Below are positions 35,109 to 43,816 of a DNA stretch of 64,000 bases, in pieces. Each line of letters starts with the position of its first letter. The first letter of the stretch is position 1. The notes below the pieces were generated by a model. The model worked only from the letters and a program-made list of their open reading frames with translations, was not told the DNA's origin and ran no database searches. A program made the translations under genes and the position numbers. The stretch is from Labrenzia sp. 011 (GTDB taxonomy: Bacteria; Pseudomonadota; Alphaproteobacteria; Rhizobiales; Stappiaceae). The DNA lies in the NCBI RefSeq assembly GCF_003075075.1, contig NZ_QCYM01000012.1, positions 1-64,000 of the forward strand, given 5' to 3'.

Positions 35109-36542
35109 TTACATCGGCAGTCTGACTTCGGCTTCCAGTCCGCCTTCCGGCCGGTTTCTCAGCATCAGCGTGCCGCCATGGGCATGAATGATGGAACGGG
35201 CAATGGACAGGCCAAGGCCGATGCCGCCCGTTTCCTCGCTGCGGGATTCTTCAAGCCTTACAAAAGGTTCGAACACATCCTTCAACCTGTCTTCAGGGAT
35301 GCCGGGGCCCCGGTCCTGAATGCGGATGACGACCTCGCCGGCCTTTGCGGCAGCGCTGAGCGAAACGTTTTCGCCGTAGCGGATGGCGTTTTCGATGAGA
35401 TTGCGCAGCGCCCGCTTGAGCGCCACGGGGCGGCAGGACAGTATGATCCTGTCCGCGATGTCGACGGAAATGTCGTGCCCCAGATCCTGCTGATCGGCGG
35501 CAAGGGCTTCCAGGATGGCGCCGACGTCCGCATTTTCCGGCTTGTCCGCATGGGCTTCGTCCCGGGCAAAGCGCAGGGTGGCCTCGGTCATATGGGCCAT
35601 TTCCTCCAGGGTCTCGATCATCTTCTCCCGGTTCTCGTCATCCTCGATGAATTCTGCCCGCAGCCGCAGCGACGTGATCGGTGTTCTCAGGTCATGGCTG
35701 ATGGCCGCCAGCATGCGGGTGCGGTCGCTGACAAACCGGGTGATCCGGTTCTGCATGTCATTGAAGGCCGATGTCAGGGCACGGACCTCCCGCGGCCCGC
35801 TGGGGCGCAGCGGCTCGAGGCTCTCACCGCGGCCGAGCTTTTCCGCCGAGACGGCGAGCTCCTTCAGGGGGCGCGTGACCCTGCGCACCGCCAGGCCGAT
35901 GATGACGACCGAGGCGAGCGCCGTCAGGCCAAGTTGCACAAGCAGGGAGTAGAGGGCGCCACGAGGCGGCCGGTAGCTGGTGGCCACATTGAACCAGCGG
36001 CCGTCCGACATCGGGATGGACAACACCAGATCCTCCTGCCGGTTCATGATCTTCTTCAGGTCGCGGGGCCGCTCGTGCTTGGGTACCCCGCGCCAGCTCG
36101 GCGGACGGTCCGATCCGGATTGCTGATCGCGCGGCCCCCGCTTTTCATCGGCACGGAGATTGAGATTCGCGGTCTTGCCTCGGTCGAGCTGGGAATTGAG
36201 AAAGTTCTGGAGCTTGCGCTCGACACTGGACGCGCCGGGCTCGGGCACCAGCGGCGTCTCGCCCAGCCAGAAAACCGCGAAGCGGCTGCTGCTAGCCTCC
36301 AGTACCCGTTCCTGCAACGCCAGCGGGGTGTCTTCCAGAAGGTCGGCGATGGACACCGCCCGCATGAGAAGATTGTCCCGGGCCAGGGCGACCATCGCAA
36401 TGCGCCGCTCGTCCTGGAAAATCCAGATGCTCAGCATCTGGGCGCCGACAATGGCGGTCAGCAGCAGGACAACGAGCTGCGAGGCCAGAGTCCTGGGCCA
36501 CAGATACAAAAGCGCGCTGCGGAGCGAGGCGGGAAATGTCAT
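35109..36542 (-). CDS. Sensor histidine kinase (EnvZ type)
   Basis: A 477-aa membrane kinase. Two membrane helices (about 18-40 and 200-219) bracket a periplasmic sensor of about 160 residues that is rich in charged residues. A HAMP linker (about 220-272) leads to the phosphorylation site at SHDLRTPITSLRLR (His283). A HATPase domain follows with N-box LRNLIENAIRYG and G-boxes DRGPGIPEDRL and GIGLGLSIARSI. The stop-start overlap with the upstream response regulator shows that the two form one operon. Located opposite an exported EF-hand protein gene, it may sense calcium or envelope state. Confidence 0.95.
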   Translation of the reverse strand: MTFPASLRSALLYLWPRTLASQLVVLLLTAIVGAQMLSIWIFQDERRIAMVALARDNLLMRAVSIADLLEDTPLALQERVLEASSSRFAVFWLGETPLVPEPGASSVERKLQNFLNSQLDRGKTANLNLRADEKRGPRDQQSGSDRPPSWRGVPKHERPRDLKKIMNRQEDLVLSIPMSDGRWFNVATSYRPPRGALYSLLVQLGLTALASVVIIGLAVRRVTRPLKELAVSAEKLGRGESLEPLRPSGPREVRALTSAFNDMQNRITRFVSDRTRMLAAISHDLRTPITSLRLRAEFIEDDENREKMIETLEEMAHMTEATLRFARDEAHADKPENADVGAILEALAADQQDLGHDISVDIADRIILSCRPVALKRALRNLIENAIRYGENVSLSAAAKAGEVVIRIQDRGPGIPEDRLKDVFEPFVRLEESRSEETGGIGLGLSIARSIIHAHGGTLMLRNRPEGGLEAEVRLPM

Positions 36543-37279
36543 TCGGTCTGGTCTTTCACGTCGGAAGTGAACATGTAGCCGCCACCCCAGACGGTCTTGA
36601 TCATCCGGGGATCCTTCGGGTCGATCTCGATTTTCCGGCGCAGGCGCGAAACCTGGTTGTCAATGGACCGGTCGAAGACGGCCGGGGTCCGGCCGGTGGT
36701 CAGGTCCAGCAGCTGATCGCGGGTCAGGACCATTTTCGGACGTTTCAGAAAGGCGCACAGCAACTGGAATTCACCGCTGGAGAGCGCCACGGAGGTGCCG
36801 TCGGGATCCTTCAGCTCGCGCCGGGCGATATTGAGGGTCCAGCCGTCGAAACACAGCAGTTCCTGTTCGATCGGGTCCCGTTCCTTGGGGGCCAGCGACG
36901 TCCGGCGCAGGACTGCCCGGATGCGGGCGAGCAGTTCACGCGGATTGAACGGTTTGGTGACATAATCGTCCGCGCCGATCTCAAGACCGATCACCCGATC
37001 GGTGTCATCAGCCATGGCTGTGAGCAGGATCACCGGTATGGCACCGGTTTCCACCAGGTGACGGCACAGGGACAGGCCGTCCTCGCCCGGCATCATGATA
37101 TCAAGCACGACCAGATCTATCGAAGCTGCCTTGAGGATCTTGCGGGCGTGCGCGGCATTTTCAGCAGTCGTGGCGCGCAGGCCATTCTTTACAAGATAGC
37201 GGGCCAGTGTTTCGCGAATGTCGCGATGGTCGTCCACCACCAGGATATGCGGGCTCGGGTCGCTCACTGTCGTCTCCAT
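36539..37279 (-). CDS. OmpR-family response regulator
   Basis: A 246-aa two-domain regulator. The receiver has DDHRD acidic residues (16-20), the phospho-acceptor in LVVLDIMMPGEDG (Asp60), and YVTKPFNPRELLAR with the conserved Lys. The C-terminal winged helix contains LSSGEFQLLCAFLKRP...LTRDQLLDL and FDRSIDNQVSRLRRKIE. It diverges from the EF-hand protein gene over about 330 bp and is co-translated with the kinase through an ATGA overlap. The divergent gene is its best candidate target. Confidence 0.95.
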   Translation of the reverse strand: METTVSDPSPHILVVDDHRDIRETLARYLVKNGLRATTAENAAHARKILKAASIDLVVLDIMMPGEDGLSLCRHLVETGAIPVILLTAMADDTDRVIGLEIGADDYVTKPFNPRELLARIRAVLRRTSLAPKERDPIEQELLCFDGWTLNIARRELKDPDGTSVALSSGEFQLLCAFLKRPKMVLTRDQLLDLTTGRTPAVFDRSIDNQVSRLRRKIEIDPKDPRMIKTVWGGGYMFTSDVKDQTE

Positions 37280-37605
37280 TCCAGAGCCTCTCGTCCGTGA
37301 TCGGGGAAGTGCAGGCGAGAGGCTCCAGCACTTCGGGAATTACCGGTCCGCCCTTGCATGACATTGTCGCAAGGCGGCGGGACCTGGCGCATCGCACTGT
37401 TGCATAGGGTTTGCTGTGCGGCAGACCGGCTTGTTTCTACGGCTAAAATAGTAGCCTGTGTCCTATCGTGCCCGGGGAACTTGTAACAAAGTGTGTCGGA
37501 ACGACCCTGCGGGACAGTTGGCGACACTTCCAGTCCTGTTGAAGGGTATTTCTGCGACAATTGCCACCTACCTTCAGCTCATCAACGAACCAAGGAGTTG
37601 TTGGA
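37280..37605. other. Divergent promoter region between the response regulator and the EF-hand gene
   Basis: This 326-bp region must hold both promoters. I looked for direct repeats of the kind bound by OmpR-type regulators but found no clear pair. It contains no gene. Confidence 0.45.
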
Positions 37606-38652
37606 ATGAAACCGTTCAGGAAAATTGCAATCGCCGTTCTGGCCGCGAGTGTTGCGGGTACCGCGTTGACCGCAGGCCTGTCAGCTTCGGCACAAAGCGG
37701 ACCTGCAGATGGGGACGGGGGCAAACAGATTCAACAGACCGCCGGGGAACGCTTTGCCCATATGGGCAAACGTGGCGGCGGTCATATGGGCAAGCGTGGC
37801 GGCCGGCACGGGGAGCGCATCTTCGAGCGTTTCGACGCTGACAAGGATGGCGTGATCACGGAAGCGGAAATCGTCGAAGTGCAGACGAGTCAATTCCAGT
37901 CGGCGGACACGGACGGCAGCGGCGACATCAGCCTGGAGGAATTCAAGGCCGAATTCCTGACCCGCACCAATGACCGGATGGTCCGGGCGTTCCAGTTCCT
38001 GGACCGGGATGGTGACGGAACGGTTACCCAGGAGGAAACCGATGTTGTCGCCAACCGTCTCTTCAAGATGATGGACCGGGACGGAAACGGCACCGCCGAG
38101 CGTATGCAGCGCGGCAAGCGCGGTCCTGCGGATGAGCAGAAACGCGCGGAGCGCAAGGGACCGGACGGCAAGGGCGGCAAGGACGGCAAGGACGGCAAGG
38201 ACGGCCGGAACGCTCAGAGAGCTGAAGCCCGCGGTCACGACGAACGTGGCGGTCCGCGTGGACCCCAGCACGGTCGCGGCGGTCCGGGCCAGATGTTCCT
38301 CGCCCTGTTCGACACTGATGGTGACGGCGCCGTTAGCCGCGAGGATTTCGACGCCAGACGCGCCGAGCTCTTCGCCCTGGCCGACACGGACGGCAAGGGG
38401 TCCTTCACCCTGGAGCAGTTCGCGCCGCTGTGGCTGACCGTCAACGAGAACCGTGTCGTGGACATGTTCCAGCGCGCGGACGCTGATGGCAGCCTTGGCA
38501 TCTCCGCCGAGGAGCATGGCAAACGCCTGGACAAGATGATGGAGCGTGCCGACCGCAACAAGGACGGCGTCATCACCAAAGCCGACTTCAAGGGCGGCAA
38601 GCATGGCGGAAAAGGCAAGGGCCAGGGCCACGGCAAGCGCCAGCGCGGCTGA
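37606..38652 (+). CDS. Exported multi-EF-hand protein
   Basis: A 348-aa secreted or periplasmic calcium-binding protein. The signal peptide is MKPFRKIAIAVLAASVAGTA...LSASAQS, cleaved near residue 30. EF-hand loops read DADKDGVITEAE, DTDGSGDISLEE, DRDGDGTVTQEE, DTDGDGAVSRED, DTDGKGSFTLEQ, DADGSLGISAEE and DRNKDGVITKAD, with one degenerate DRDGNGTAERM. A Gly/Lys/Asp-rich linker (GKGGKDGKDGKDG) splits them into two groups, and the C-terminus is Gly/Lys/His-rich. AAGGAG lies 8 bases before the ATG. The divergent two-component system suggests calcium-linked signalling. Confidence 0.93.
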   Translation: MKPFRKIAIAVLAASVAGTALTAGLSASAQSGPADGDGGKQIQQTAGERFAHMGKRGGGHMGKRGGRHGERIFERFDADKDGVITEAEIVEVQTSQFQSADTDGSGDISLEEFKAEFLTRTNDRMVRAFQFLDRDGDGTVTQEETDVVANRLFKMMDRDGNGTAERMQRGKRGPADEQKRAERKGPDGKGGKDGKDGKDGRNAQRAEARGHDERGGPRGPQHGRGGPGQMFLALFDTDGDGAVSREDFDARRAELFALADTDGKGSFTLEQFAPLWLTVNENRVVDMFQRADADGSLGISAEEHGKRLDKMMERADRNKDGVITKADFKGGKHGGKGKGQGHGKRQRG

Positions 38653-38724
38653 CGCAAGGAATTCCGGATCCCCACTCCGGAATAGTTTCTCCGCGCTCAC
38701 ACATCCCCCACAGGCGGAGAAACG

Positions 38725-38755
38725 AAAAGGGAGCCGTGCCCGCGGCTCCCTTTTT
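38725..38755. terminator. Terminator shared by the EF-hand and LysR genes
   Basis: AAAAGGGAGCCG and CGGCTCCCTTTT form a 12-bp perfect stem with a 6-base loop and a T run on each strand. It lies between the two convergent genes and should act in both directions. Confidence 0.88.
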
Positions 38756-38765
38756 CTTTGGGGTG

Positions 38766-39650
38766 TTACTTGCCGAATTCTCCCGCCAGATGATCGATCA
38801 GCGCCCGGACCCTGCGGGTCAGGTGACGATTGGGCGGGTAAAGCGCATAGACGCCGAAGACATCGGCTTCGTGCTCCGGGAGCACCCGTTCCAGCCTGCC
38901 GGTCTGGAGCGCCGTCTCCACCGCATAAAGCGGAGCCATGGTGATGCCGAGACCGCCTTCCGCAAGGCGGGCCAGAGCGCCCGGAGCGTTTGCCTGAACG
39001 CTACCGTTCAGCCGCACGACATGTTCGCGCCCTCCGGCACGCAGACGCCAGATATTGACCTCGACCTGATTGTTGTCGACGAGGCAGACATGATCGCGGA
39101 GCGCCTTCGGATCTGTCGGGCGGCCATGGGCGTCCAGGTAGTCCGGAGAGGCACACAGGACCAGCGGCATGTCCACGAGCTTGCGGGCGACCAGGGTCGA
39201 ATCCCGCAGGGAGCCGATGCGGATGGCAAGGTCGAACCCCTCCTCGACGAGCGCGACCCGGCTGTCGGTGAGCGTCATGTCCAGTTCGACATCGGGATGC
39301 CGTTTCAGAAACGGCAGAAGAGCCTTCGGCAACCGGGTGCTGCCGAAGCCGGTCGGCGCCGTGAGCCGGATCGGTCCTGCCAGGGCATCCTGGCGCTCGC
39401 GCACCAGGGACTCCAGTTCATCCAGTTGCTCCAGAATGGGTCGGCAGCGCTGCAGATAGGCGGAGCCGACATCCGTGAGTGAGACGCTGCGGGTGGTGCG
39501 GTTGAAAAGCCGGGTCCGCAGGTCCTCTTCCAGGTGCTGGACATATTTGCTCACCAGCTTGGTCGACAGGCCGAGCCGTCTGCCGGCAGCGGTAAAGGAA
39601 TTTTCCTGGGCGACAGCCATGAACGCCCGCATTGTTTCTATCCTGTCCAT
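38766..39650 (-). CDS. LysR-family transcriptional regulator
   Basis: A 294-aa regulator. The N-terminal helix-turn-helix is MDRIETMRAFMAVAQENSFTAAGRRLGLSTKLVSKYVQHLEEDL, followed by RLFNRTTRSVSLTDVG. The C-terminal substrate-binding domain has VALVEEGFDLAIRIGSLRDSTLVARKL. It diverges from a glutathione S-transferase gene 166 bp away, the usual LysR arrangement, so that gene and the following flavoprotein are likely targets. The inducer is unknown. Confidence 0.94.
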   Translation of the reverse strand: MDRIETMRAFMAVAQENSFTAAGRRLGLSTKLVSKYVQHLEEDLRTRLFNRTTRSVSLTDVGSAYLQRCRPILEQLDELESLVRERQDALAGPIRLTAPTGFGSTRLPKALLPFLKRHPDVELDMTLTDSRVALVEEGFDLAIRIGSLRDSTLVARKLVDMPLVLCASPDYLDAHGRPTDPKALRDHVCLVDNNQVEVNIWRLRAGGREHVVRLNGSVQANAPGALARLAEGGLGITMAPLYAVETALQTGRLERVLPEHEADVFGVYALYPPNRHLTRRVRALIDHLAGEFGK

Positions 39651-39816
39651 TGGTGCCTCTGCGCAGTGACGTTCGGGTGTTTATCCTCGCAATGTACATA
39701 ATCATTGAATAATCCGGAATATTATCTTTGGGTTGATCCATGGGCATATTGGGGGTGGCGGGCAGGACCATGTGATCCGGCACCGCCGGAGTATCCTGTT
39801 TCATGAGGAAATACCC

Positions 39817-40437
39817 ATGTCCCAAGCCATTCGCATTCACAGCTTTCCGCTCTCCGGTCACTGCCATCGGGTGGAGCTTTTCGCCGGGCTCGCAGGTCTT
39901 GATCACGAGCTTGTCCTTGTCGATCTGGCCGCGGGGGAGCACAAGGCGGAGCCGTTCCTGTCACTCAATCCCGCCGGCAAGGTGCCGGTAATCGAGGATG
40001 GAGATGTGGTGATCGCCGATTCAAATGCCATCCTGGTCTATCTGGCGCGCAAATATGCCCCGGACTGGCTGCCGGGCGATGCTCTGGCGGAAGCACATAT
40101 CCAGCGATTCCTGTCGCTGGCCGCCAACGAGATTGCCAACGGCCCGGCCGCCGCGCGTCTGGTGACGGTTTTCGGAGCGCAGCTCGATGCGGAACGGGCC
40201 ATCGCGACCGCAACCTACGCCTTCGATCTGCTGGAAGGTCATCTGAAGGGGCGGGACTGGCTGGTCGGCAACTGCGCGACGATCGCCGATGTTGCCATCT
40301 ACAGCTACACCGCCCATGCCCCGGAAGGGAATGTCTCCCTGGAGCCCTATCCGAATATCCGTGCGTTTCTGAAGCGTGTCGAAGCCCTGCCGGGATTTTC
40401 GCCCATGCCGGCGACAAAGGCCGGTCTGACCGCCTGA
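39817..40437 (+). CDS. Glutathione S-transferase
   Basis: A 206-aa cytosolic GST. The thioredoxin-like N-terminal domain has IHSFPLSGHCHRVELFAGLAG and the glutathione-binding NPAGKVPVIEDGDVVIADSNAILVYLARKY, with Val-Pro and Asp-Ser. The helical C-terminal domain includes LVGNCATIADVAIYSYTAHAPEG with the capping N-box. GAGGAA lies 6 bases before ATG 39817. It starts a short unit with the flavin oxidoreductase fusion 58 bp downstream, under the divergent LysR gene. Confidence 0.93.
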   Translation: MSQAIRIHSFPLSGHCHRVELFAGLAGLDHELVLVDLAAGEHKAEPFLSLNPAGKVPVIEDGDVVIADSNAILVYLARKYAPDWLPGDALAEAHIQRFLSLAANEIANGPAAARLVTVFGAQLDAERAIATATYAFDLLEGHLKGRDWLVGNCATIADVAIYSYTAHAPEGNVSLEPYPNIRAFLKRVEALPGFSPMPATKAGLTA

Positions 40438-40495
40438 CCGGCCTCCTGCCTCTTCGGAGATTCTCTCCTGCAGCCGCACCATCGGAGATTCAGCC

Positions 40496-42142
40496 ATGAC
40501 CGAGATCCACCGCGAGGAGGCCGTGCCTGCCTGGCCGTTCCATGAAGGCGAGCAGATCCTTCAGCATCGGATGGGTGCGCGCGGTGTCGAGGACTGGGCC
40601 GGCAAGGCGATTCGGAGTTACATGCCGGATCAGCACCGGAGGTTCTTTGCCGGTCTGCCCTTCCTGGTCGTCTCGGCGCGGGATGCAGCGGGGCGCCCAT
40701 GGGCTACGCTGCTGGAAGGAGAGGACGGTTTCGTATCCTCGCCAGAGGATACGCTCCTTGATATCCGGAGCGGTCCTGTCAGCGGCGATGCTCTCGAAGG
40801 AGCCTTCACCGGGAATGCCGACATCGGCATTCTCGGTATCGAGCTGGCCACCCGGCGCCGGAACCGGGCGAACGGCCGCGTCCGGTCGGCGCGTGCGGGG
40901 GCGTTCACGGTCGCAATCGACCAGTCCTTCGGCAATTGTCCGCAATATATCCGCGAGCGGACCTGGTGGCGGGGACCGGCGGAGCCTGTAGCTGCCGTGG
41001 CCCGGACACGTGAGCTTACCGTCGCGCAGATGTCCTGGATCGGACGCGCCGATACATTCTTCATCGCCAGCGGTTTTCGCGGCGCGGGCGTCAATCCGGC
41101 CTATGGCATGGATGTGTCCCATCGCGGCGGTGAGCGCGGTTTTGTCGATGTTGCCGACGACAGGACAATCCGGTTCCCGGATTACGCCGGCAACAGGTTC
41201 TACAACACGCTGGGCAACGTCGCGATCGACCCGCGCGCCGGACTGTTGTTCGTGGATTTTTCCACCGGCAGCCTGTTGCAGCTTACCGGCCGGGCCGGGA
41301 TCTCGCGGTCTCCTGAAGAGCTGCGGCAGTTTGCGGGCGCCCAGCAGATTGTCACCTTCGAGATCGGGGAGGTGGTCGAACTGGCCTCGGCCCTGCGCCT
41401 GCGCTGGCAGCAGGATGCGGCGTCCGTCCGGTCCCTGCGGCTGGTCGAAAAGACCCGCGAGACCGCCGACGTGACGTCCTTCGTTTTCGAGGCGCGGGAT
41501 CATGGTCCGCTGCCGGCATTCAGGGCCGGGCAGCACCTGCCGGTCGAATTGAACATCGCGGGCAGGGGCGGCAAGGTTCAAAGAACCTATTCCCTGTCCG
41601 GAGCGCCTGCCGATCCGCGCTACCGGATTTCCGTCAAGCGTGAACCCGGCGGGCTGGCATCGGCTTTTCTGCATGACGGGCTGGACATCGGCGCCATCGT
41701 GGAAAGCCGGACCCCGGCAGGGGATTTCGTGCTGCCGGATGGGCCGGAGCCGCTGGTGCTGGTCAGCGCAGGCATCGGTATCACGCCGATGCTGAGTATC
41801 CTGCATGCGGTTGCGCGCGAGGATGTTCCGCGACCGGTCTGGTTCGTCCATGGCGCGCGCGACGGCGCACATCTCCCGTTCCGCAGGGAAGTCGCCGGGC
41901 TGGTCGGCGGCAGGGACAACATGCGGATGCACATATTCCTCAGCCGGCCGCTGGATGAGGACGTGCCGGGCCGGGACTTCGATACCCGTGGGCATATCTC
42001 CGGCGGCTTTCTGACGGCTCTCGCGGGCAGGCGGGATGCCCGGTATCTCCTGTGCGGTCCCGCAGCCTTTCTGGCCAAGGTGAAAGCGGAACTGGAGGCC
42101 GAGGGCGTGCCCGACAGCAGGATCCGTTACGAAACCTTCTGA
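40496..42142 (+). CDS. PNPOx-like domain fused to an FAD/NAD(P)H reductase
   Basis: A 548-aa fusion. Residues of about 45-290 resemble the flavin-binding split-barrel pyridoxamine-oxidase-like family (FAGLPFLVVSARDAAGRPWATLL; later NRFYNTLGNVAIDPRAGLLFVDF). Residues of about 313-548 form a ferredoxin-reductase module with the FAD motif QRTYSLSGAP, the NAD motif VLVSAGIGITPMLSIL and the terminal LLCGPAAF. Similar proteins usually continue into a 2Fe-2S ferredoxin domain. Here the protein stops after RIRYETF, so an electron partner would have to be separate. It is probably induced with the upstream GST. Confidence 0.9.
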   Translation: MTEIHREEAVPAWPFHEGEQILQHRMGARGVEDWAGKAIRSYMPDQHRRFFAGLPFLVVSARDAAGRPWATLLEGEDGFVSSPEDTLLDIRSGPVSGDALEGAFTGNADIGILGIELATRRRNRANGRVRSARAGAFTVAIDQSFGNCPQYIRERTWWRGPAEPVAAVARTRELTVAQMSWIGRADTFFIASGFRGAGVNPAYGMDVSHRGGERGFVDVADDRTIRFPDYAGNRFYNTLGNVAIDPRAGLLFVDFSTGSLLQLTGRAGISRSPEELRQFAGAQQIVTFEIGEVVELASALRLRWQQDAASVRSLRLVEKTRETADVTSFVFEARDHGPLPAFRAGQHLPVELNIAGRGGKVQRTYSLSGAPADPRYRISVKREPGGLASAFLHDGLDIGAIVESRTPAGDFVLPDGPEPLVLVSAGIGITPMLSILHAVAREDVPRPVWFVHGARDGAHLPFRREVAGLVGGRDNMRMHIFLSRPLDEDVPGRDFDTRGHISGGFLTALAGRRDARYLLCGPAAFLAKVKAELEAEGVPDSRIRYETF

Positions 42143-42247
42143 GACAGAGGGAGGGTTTGCAACCTCGCTTGAGATTGTCTCTTTCCCGCCTCTGGAGCCG
42201 CCCCGGGATCGTTTCCGTCAGCCGTTTTCAGGCGCAAATGCGATGAT

Positions 42248-42628
42248 TTATTCCTCCGGCGGAAAATCCACGTGAATGTGGTTGCCGTCCGGATCCCAGA
42301 TGTTGAAGGCGATAATGCCCGTGCCGGTCTGGACGGTACGGCGGAAGGTTTCGCCGCGCGCTTTCAGCCGGGCTTCAAAGTCCTGCGCGCCGGAAGCGGT
42401 GAAGGCGAAATGCTCCAGCTTGAGTTTCTCCTCGGACCCGACCGCGTCGGTGCCCTCGATGCCGACAAGATGGACCACCGCCTCGTCGCCGGCGTAGAGC
42501 CAGGCGCCGGGAAAGGGAAAGTCGGGCCGGGGGCCGGCGCTCATGCCAAGCACATCCGCGTACCAGGAAATCATTTCCTCAAGCCGCGTCGTGCGCAGGT
42601 TGACGTGGTCGAGTTTGCCGATCTTCAT
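42248..42628 (-). CDS. VOC (glyoxalase/dioxygenase fold) family protein
   Basis: A 126-aa single-domain vicinal-oxygen-chelate protein. It begins MKIGKLDHVNLRTTRLEEMISWYADVLGM with the first metal His. HFAFTASGAQDFEARLKARGE and AFNIWDPDGNHIHVDFP follow, with the second His and terminal acidic ligand. The reaction is unknown. The ATG shares one base with the stop of the thioredoxin-fold gene, so both form one operon. Confidence 0.9.
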   Translation of the reverse strand: MKIGKLDHVNLRTTRLEEMISWYADVLGMSAGPRPDFPFPGAWLYAGDEAVVHLVGIEGTDAVGSEEKLKLEHFAFTASGAQDFEARLKARGETFRRTVQTGTGIIAFNIWDPDGNHIHVDFPPEE

Positions 42629-43185
42629 CACACTGACTTCCATTTGATGGAGCAGCCCATGGACGGGATCTGCTCGGCCGGGCCTTCGCCGGTTTCGGCG
42701 ACCTGTTTCATCGCTTCGAATAGGTCCCGGCGCAAGTCGGGGGCCTGCCTGTTGACGCGGGTCGCATCCAGACGGCCACGATACTGCAGGCCGAGATCGC
42801 GGTTGAAGCCGAAGAAGTCGGGGGTGCATACGGCGCCATAGGCTCTGGCGACGCTCTGGTCGGCATCATGCAGATAGGGAAACGGGAAAGCGCGCTCTTC
42901 CGCCATCTTGCGCATGTTGTCGAAATTGTCCGCCGGATAGGCGACGGGATCGTTCGAGCAGATGGCCGCAACGCCGACGCCGAGGGCCTTCAGGTCCGTT
43001 GCGTCGCGCACGATCTTGTCGATCACCGCCAGAACGTAGGGGCAATGATTGCAGATGAACATGATCAGCAGTCCGTTTTCCCCCGTCACATCGTTGAGGG
43101 TGCAGGTCCTGCCGTCGGTGGCGGGCAGGGTGAAATCCGGCGCGGGCCGGTTGAAGTCGCATACGTCTGGGGTGAGTGCGGGCAT
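42628..43185 (-). CDS. Thioredoxin-fold (AhpC/TSA-like) protein
   Basis: A 185-aa protein of the thioredoxin family. Peroxiredoxin-like spacing is seen in APDFTLPATDGRTCTLNDVTGENGLLIMFICNHCPYV, with a Cys-x2-Cys pair (CNHC). YLHDADQSVARAYGAVCTPDFFGFN follows. Its likely role is thiol redox chemistry in the cytoplasm. ATG 43185 has GAGGAGG 5 bases upstream. The upstream alternative (MCSHARPEEDT) lacks support. It is coupled to the VOC gene. Confidence 0.9.
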   Translation of the reverse strand: MPALTPDVCDFNRPAPDFTLPATDGRTCTLNDVTGENGLLIMFICNHCPYVLAVIDKIVRDATDLKALGVGVAAICSNDPVAYPADNFDNMRKMAEERAFPFPYLHDADQSVARAYGAVCTPDFFGFNRDLGLQYRGRLDATRVNRQAPDLRRDLFEAMKQVAETGEGPAEQIPSMGCSIKWKSV

Positions 43186-43349
43186 GGTGTCCTCCTCAGG
43201 CCGGGCATGGCTGCACAATAGGGCAGCGGGGATGCCGGATGCAGCACAAAATTTGCGGTTGCGGGCGGTTGAAGTTGCCGCAGACGGGCTTCGTCCGATG
43301 TGCTCCGGGTCTTTCTTCGGAAAATCTGTGCCGCCGCGCCTTTTTCCGC

Positions 43350-43378
43350 TTGCATCGAACGGCGAACGGGGTCATATA
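43350..43378 (+). promoter_or_regulatory. Candidate promoter for the ornithine decarboxylase leader
   Basis: TTGCAT (43350-43355) and CATATA (43373-43378) are spaced by 17 bases. Transcription from here would give a leader of about 430 nt before the decarboxylase ATG. Confidence 0.45.
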
Positions 43379-43384
43379 CGCCTC

Positions 43385-43816
43385 GCCCAAATTCGCACGT
43401 GCCCGTGGTCGTTCATGGGATGTTTCACCAGACATCTCTTAAGGGGCCGCTGCCAGACAATCCGCCAAGGGGCGGGGCAGCATGATCCGGACGGCTTAAA
43501 GCAACGACGTAAGAGGGCTTTTTTGGTCTCTGCCGGGGTATCCAACCTCCGGCGTCACTGAAGAGGCACTTGTTACATCATTGCCCGACGTGCGGTTCGG
43601 TTTTCCGATCCAATCAACGGCATTCCCGACGCGGGAAAGCTCTGTGTCTGCCGGCCGGCAGTCGCATTGCCCAACCGTCGCCGCGGTCAACCCGGCCTCC
43701 GGTTCCATCCCGGGGGAGGCCCGGTGCGTCTGTGGCACCCTGCGACGAGAACCTGCAGTGCGCGTGCCCGAGAACCGGCGCGGCTGCGGTGAAGATTGAG
43801 AAAGGGGAACTCCCCG
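43385..43816 (+). ncRNA. Long 5' leader of the ornithine decarboxylase gene, expected to hold the speF motif
   Basis: The speF RNA motif is known in Alphaproteobacteria upstream of ornithine decarboxylase genes, and this decarboxylase has an unusually long gene-free leader. Visible structure includes CTGCC/GGGCAG arms around 43450-43483 and a GTAAGAGGGCTTTTTT tract at about 43509-43524 that could end a regulated hairpin. Further GC-rich inverted segments occur later. I could not align the Rfam consensus, so the exact boundaries are not set. Confidence 0.45.
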
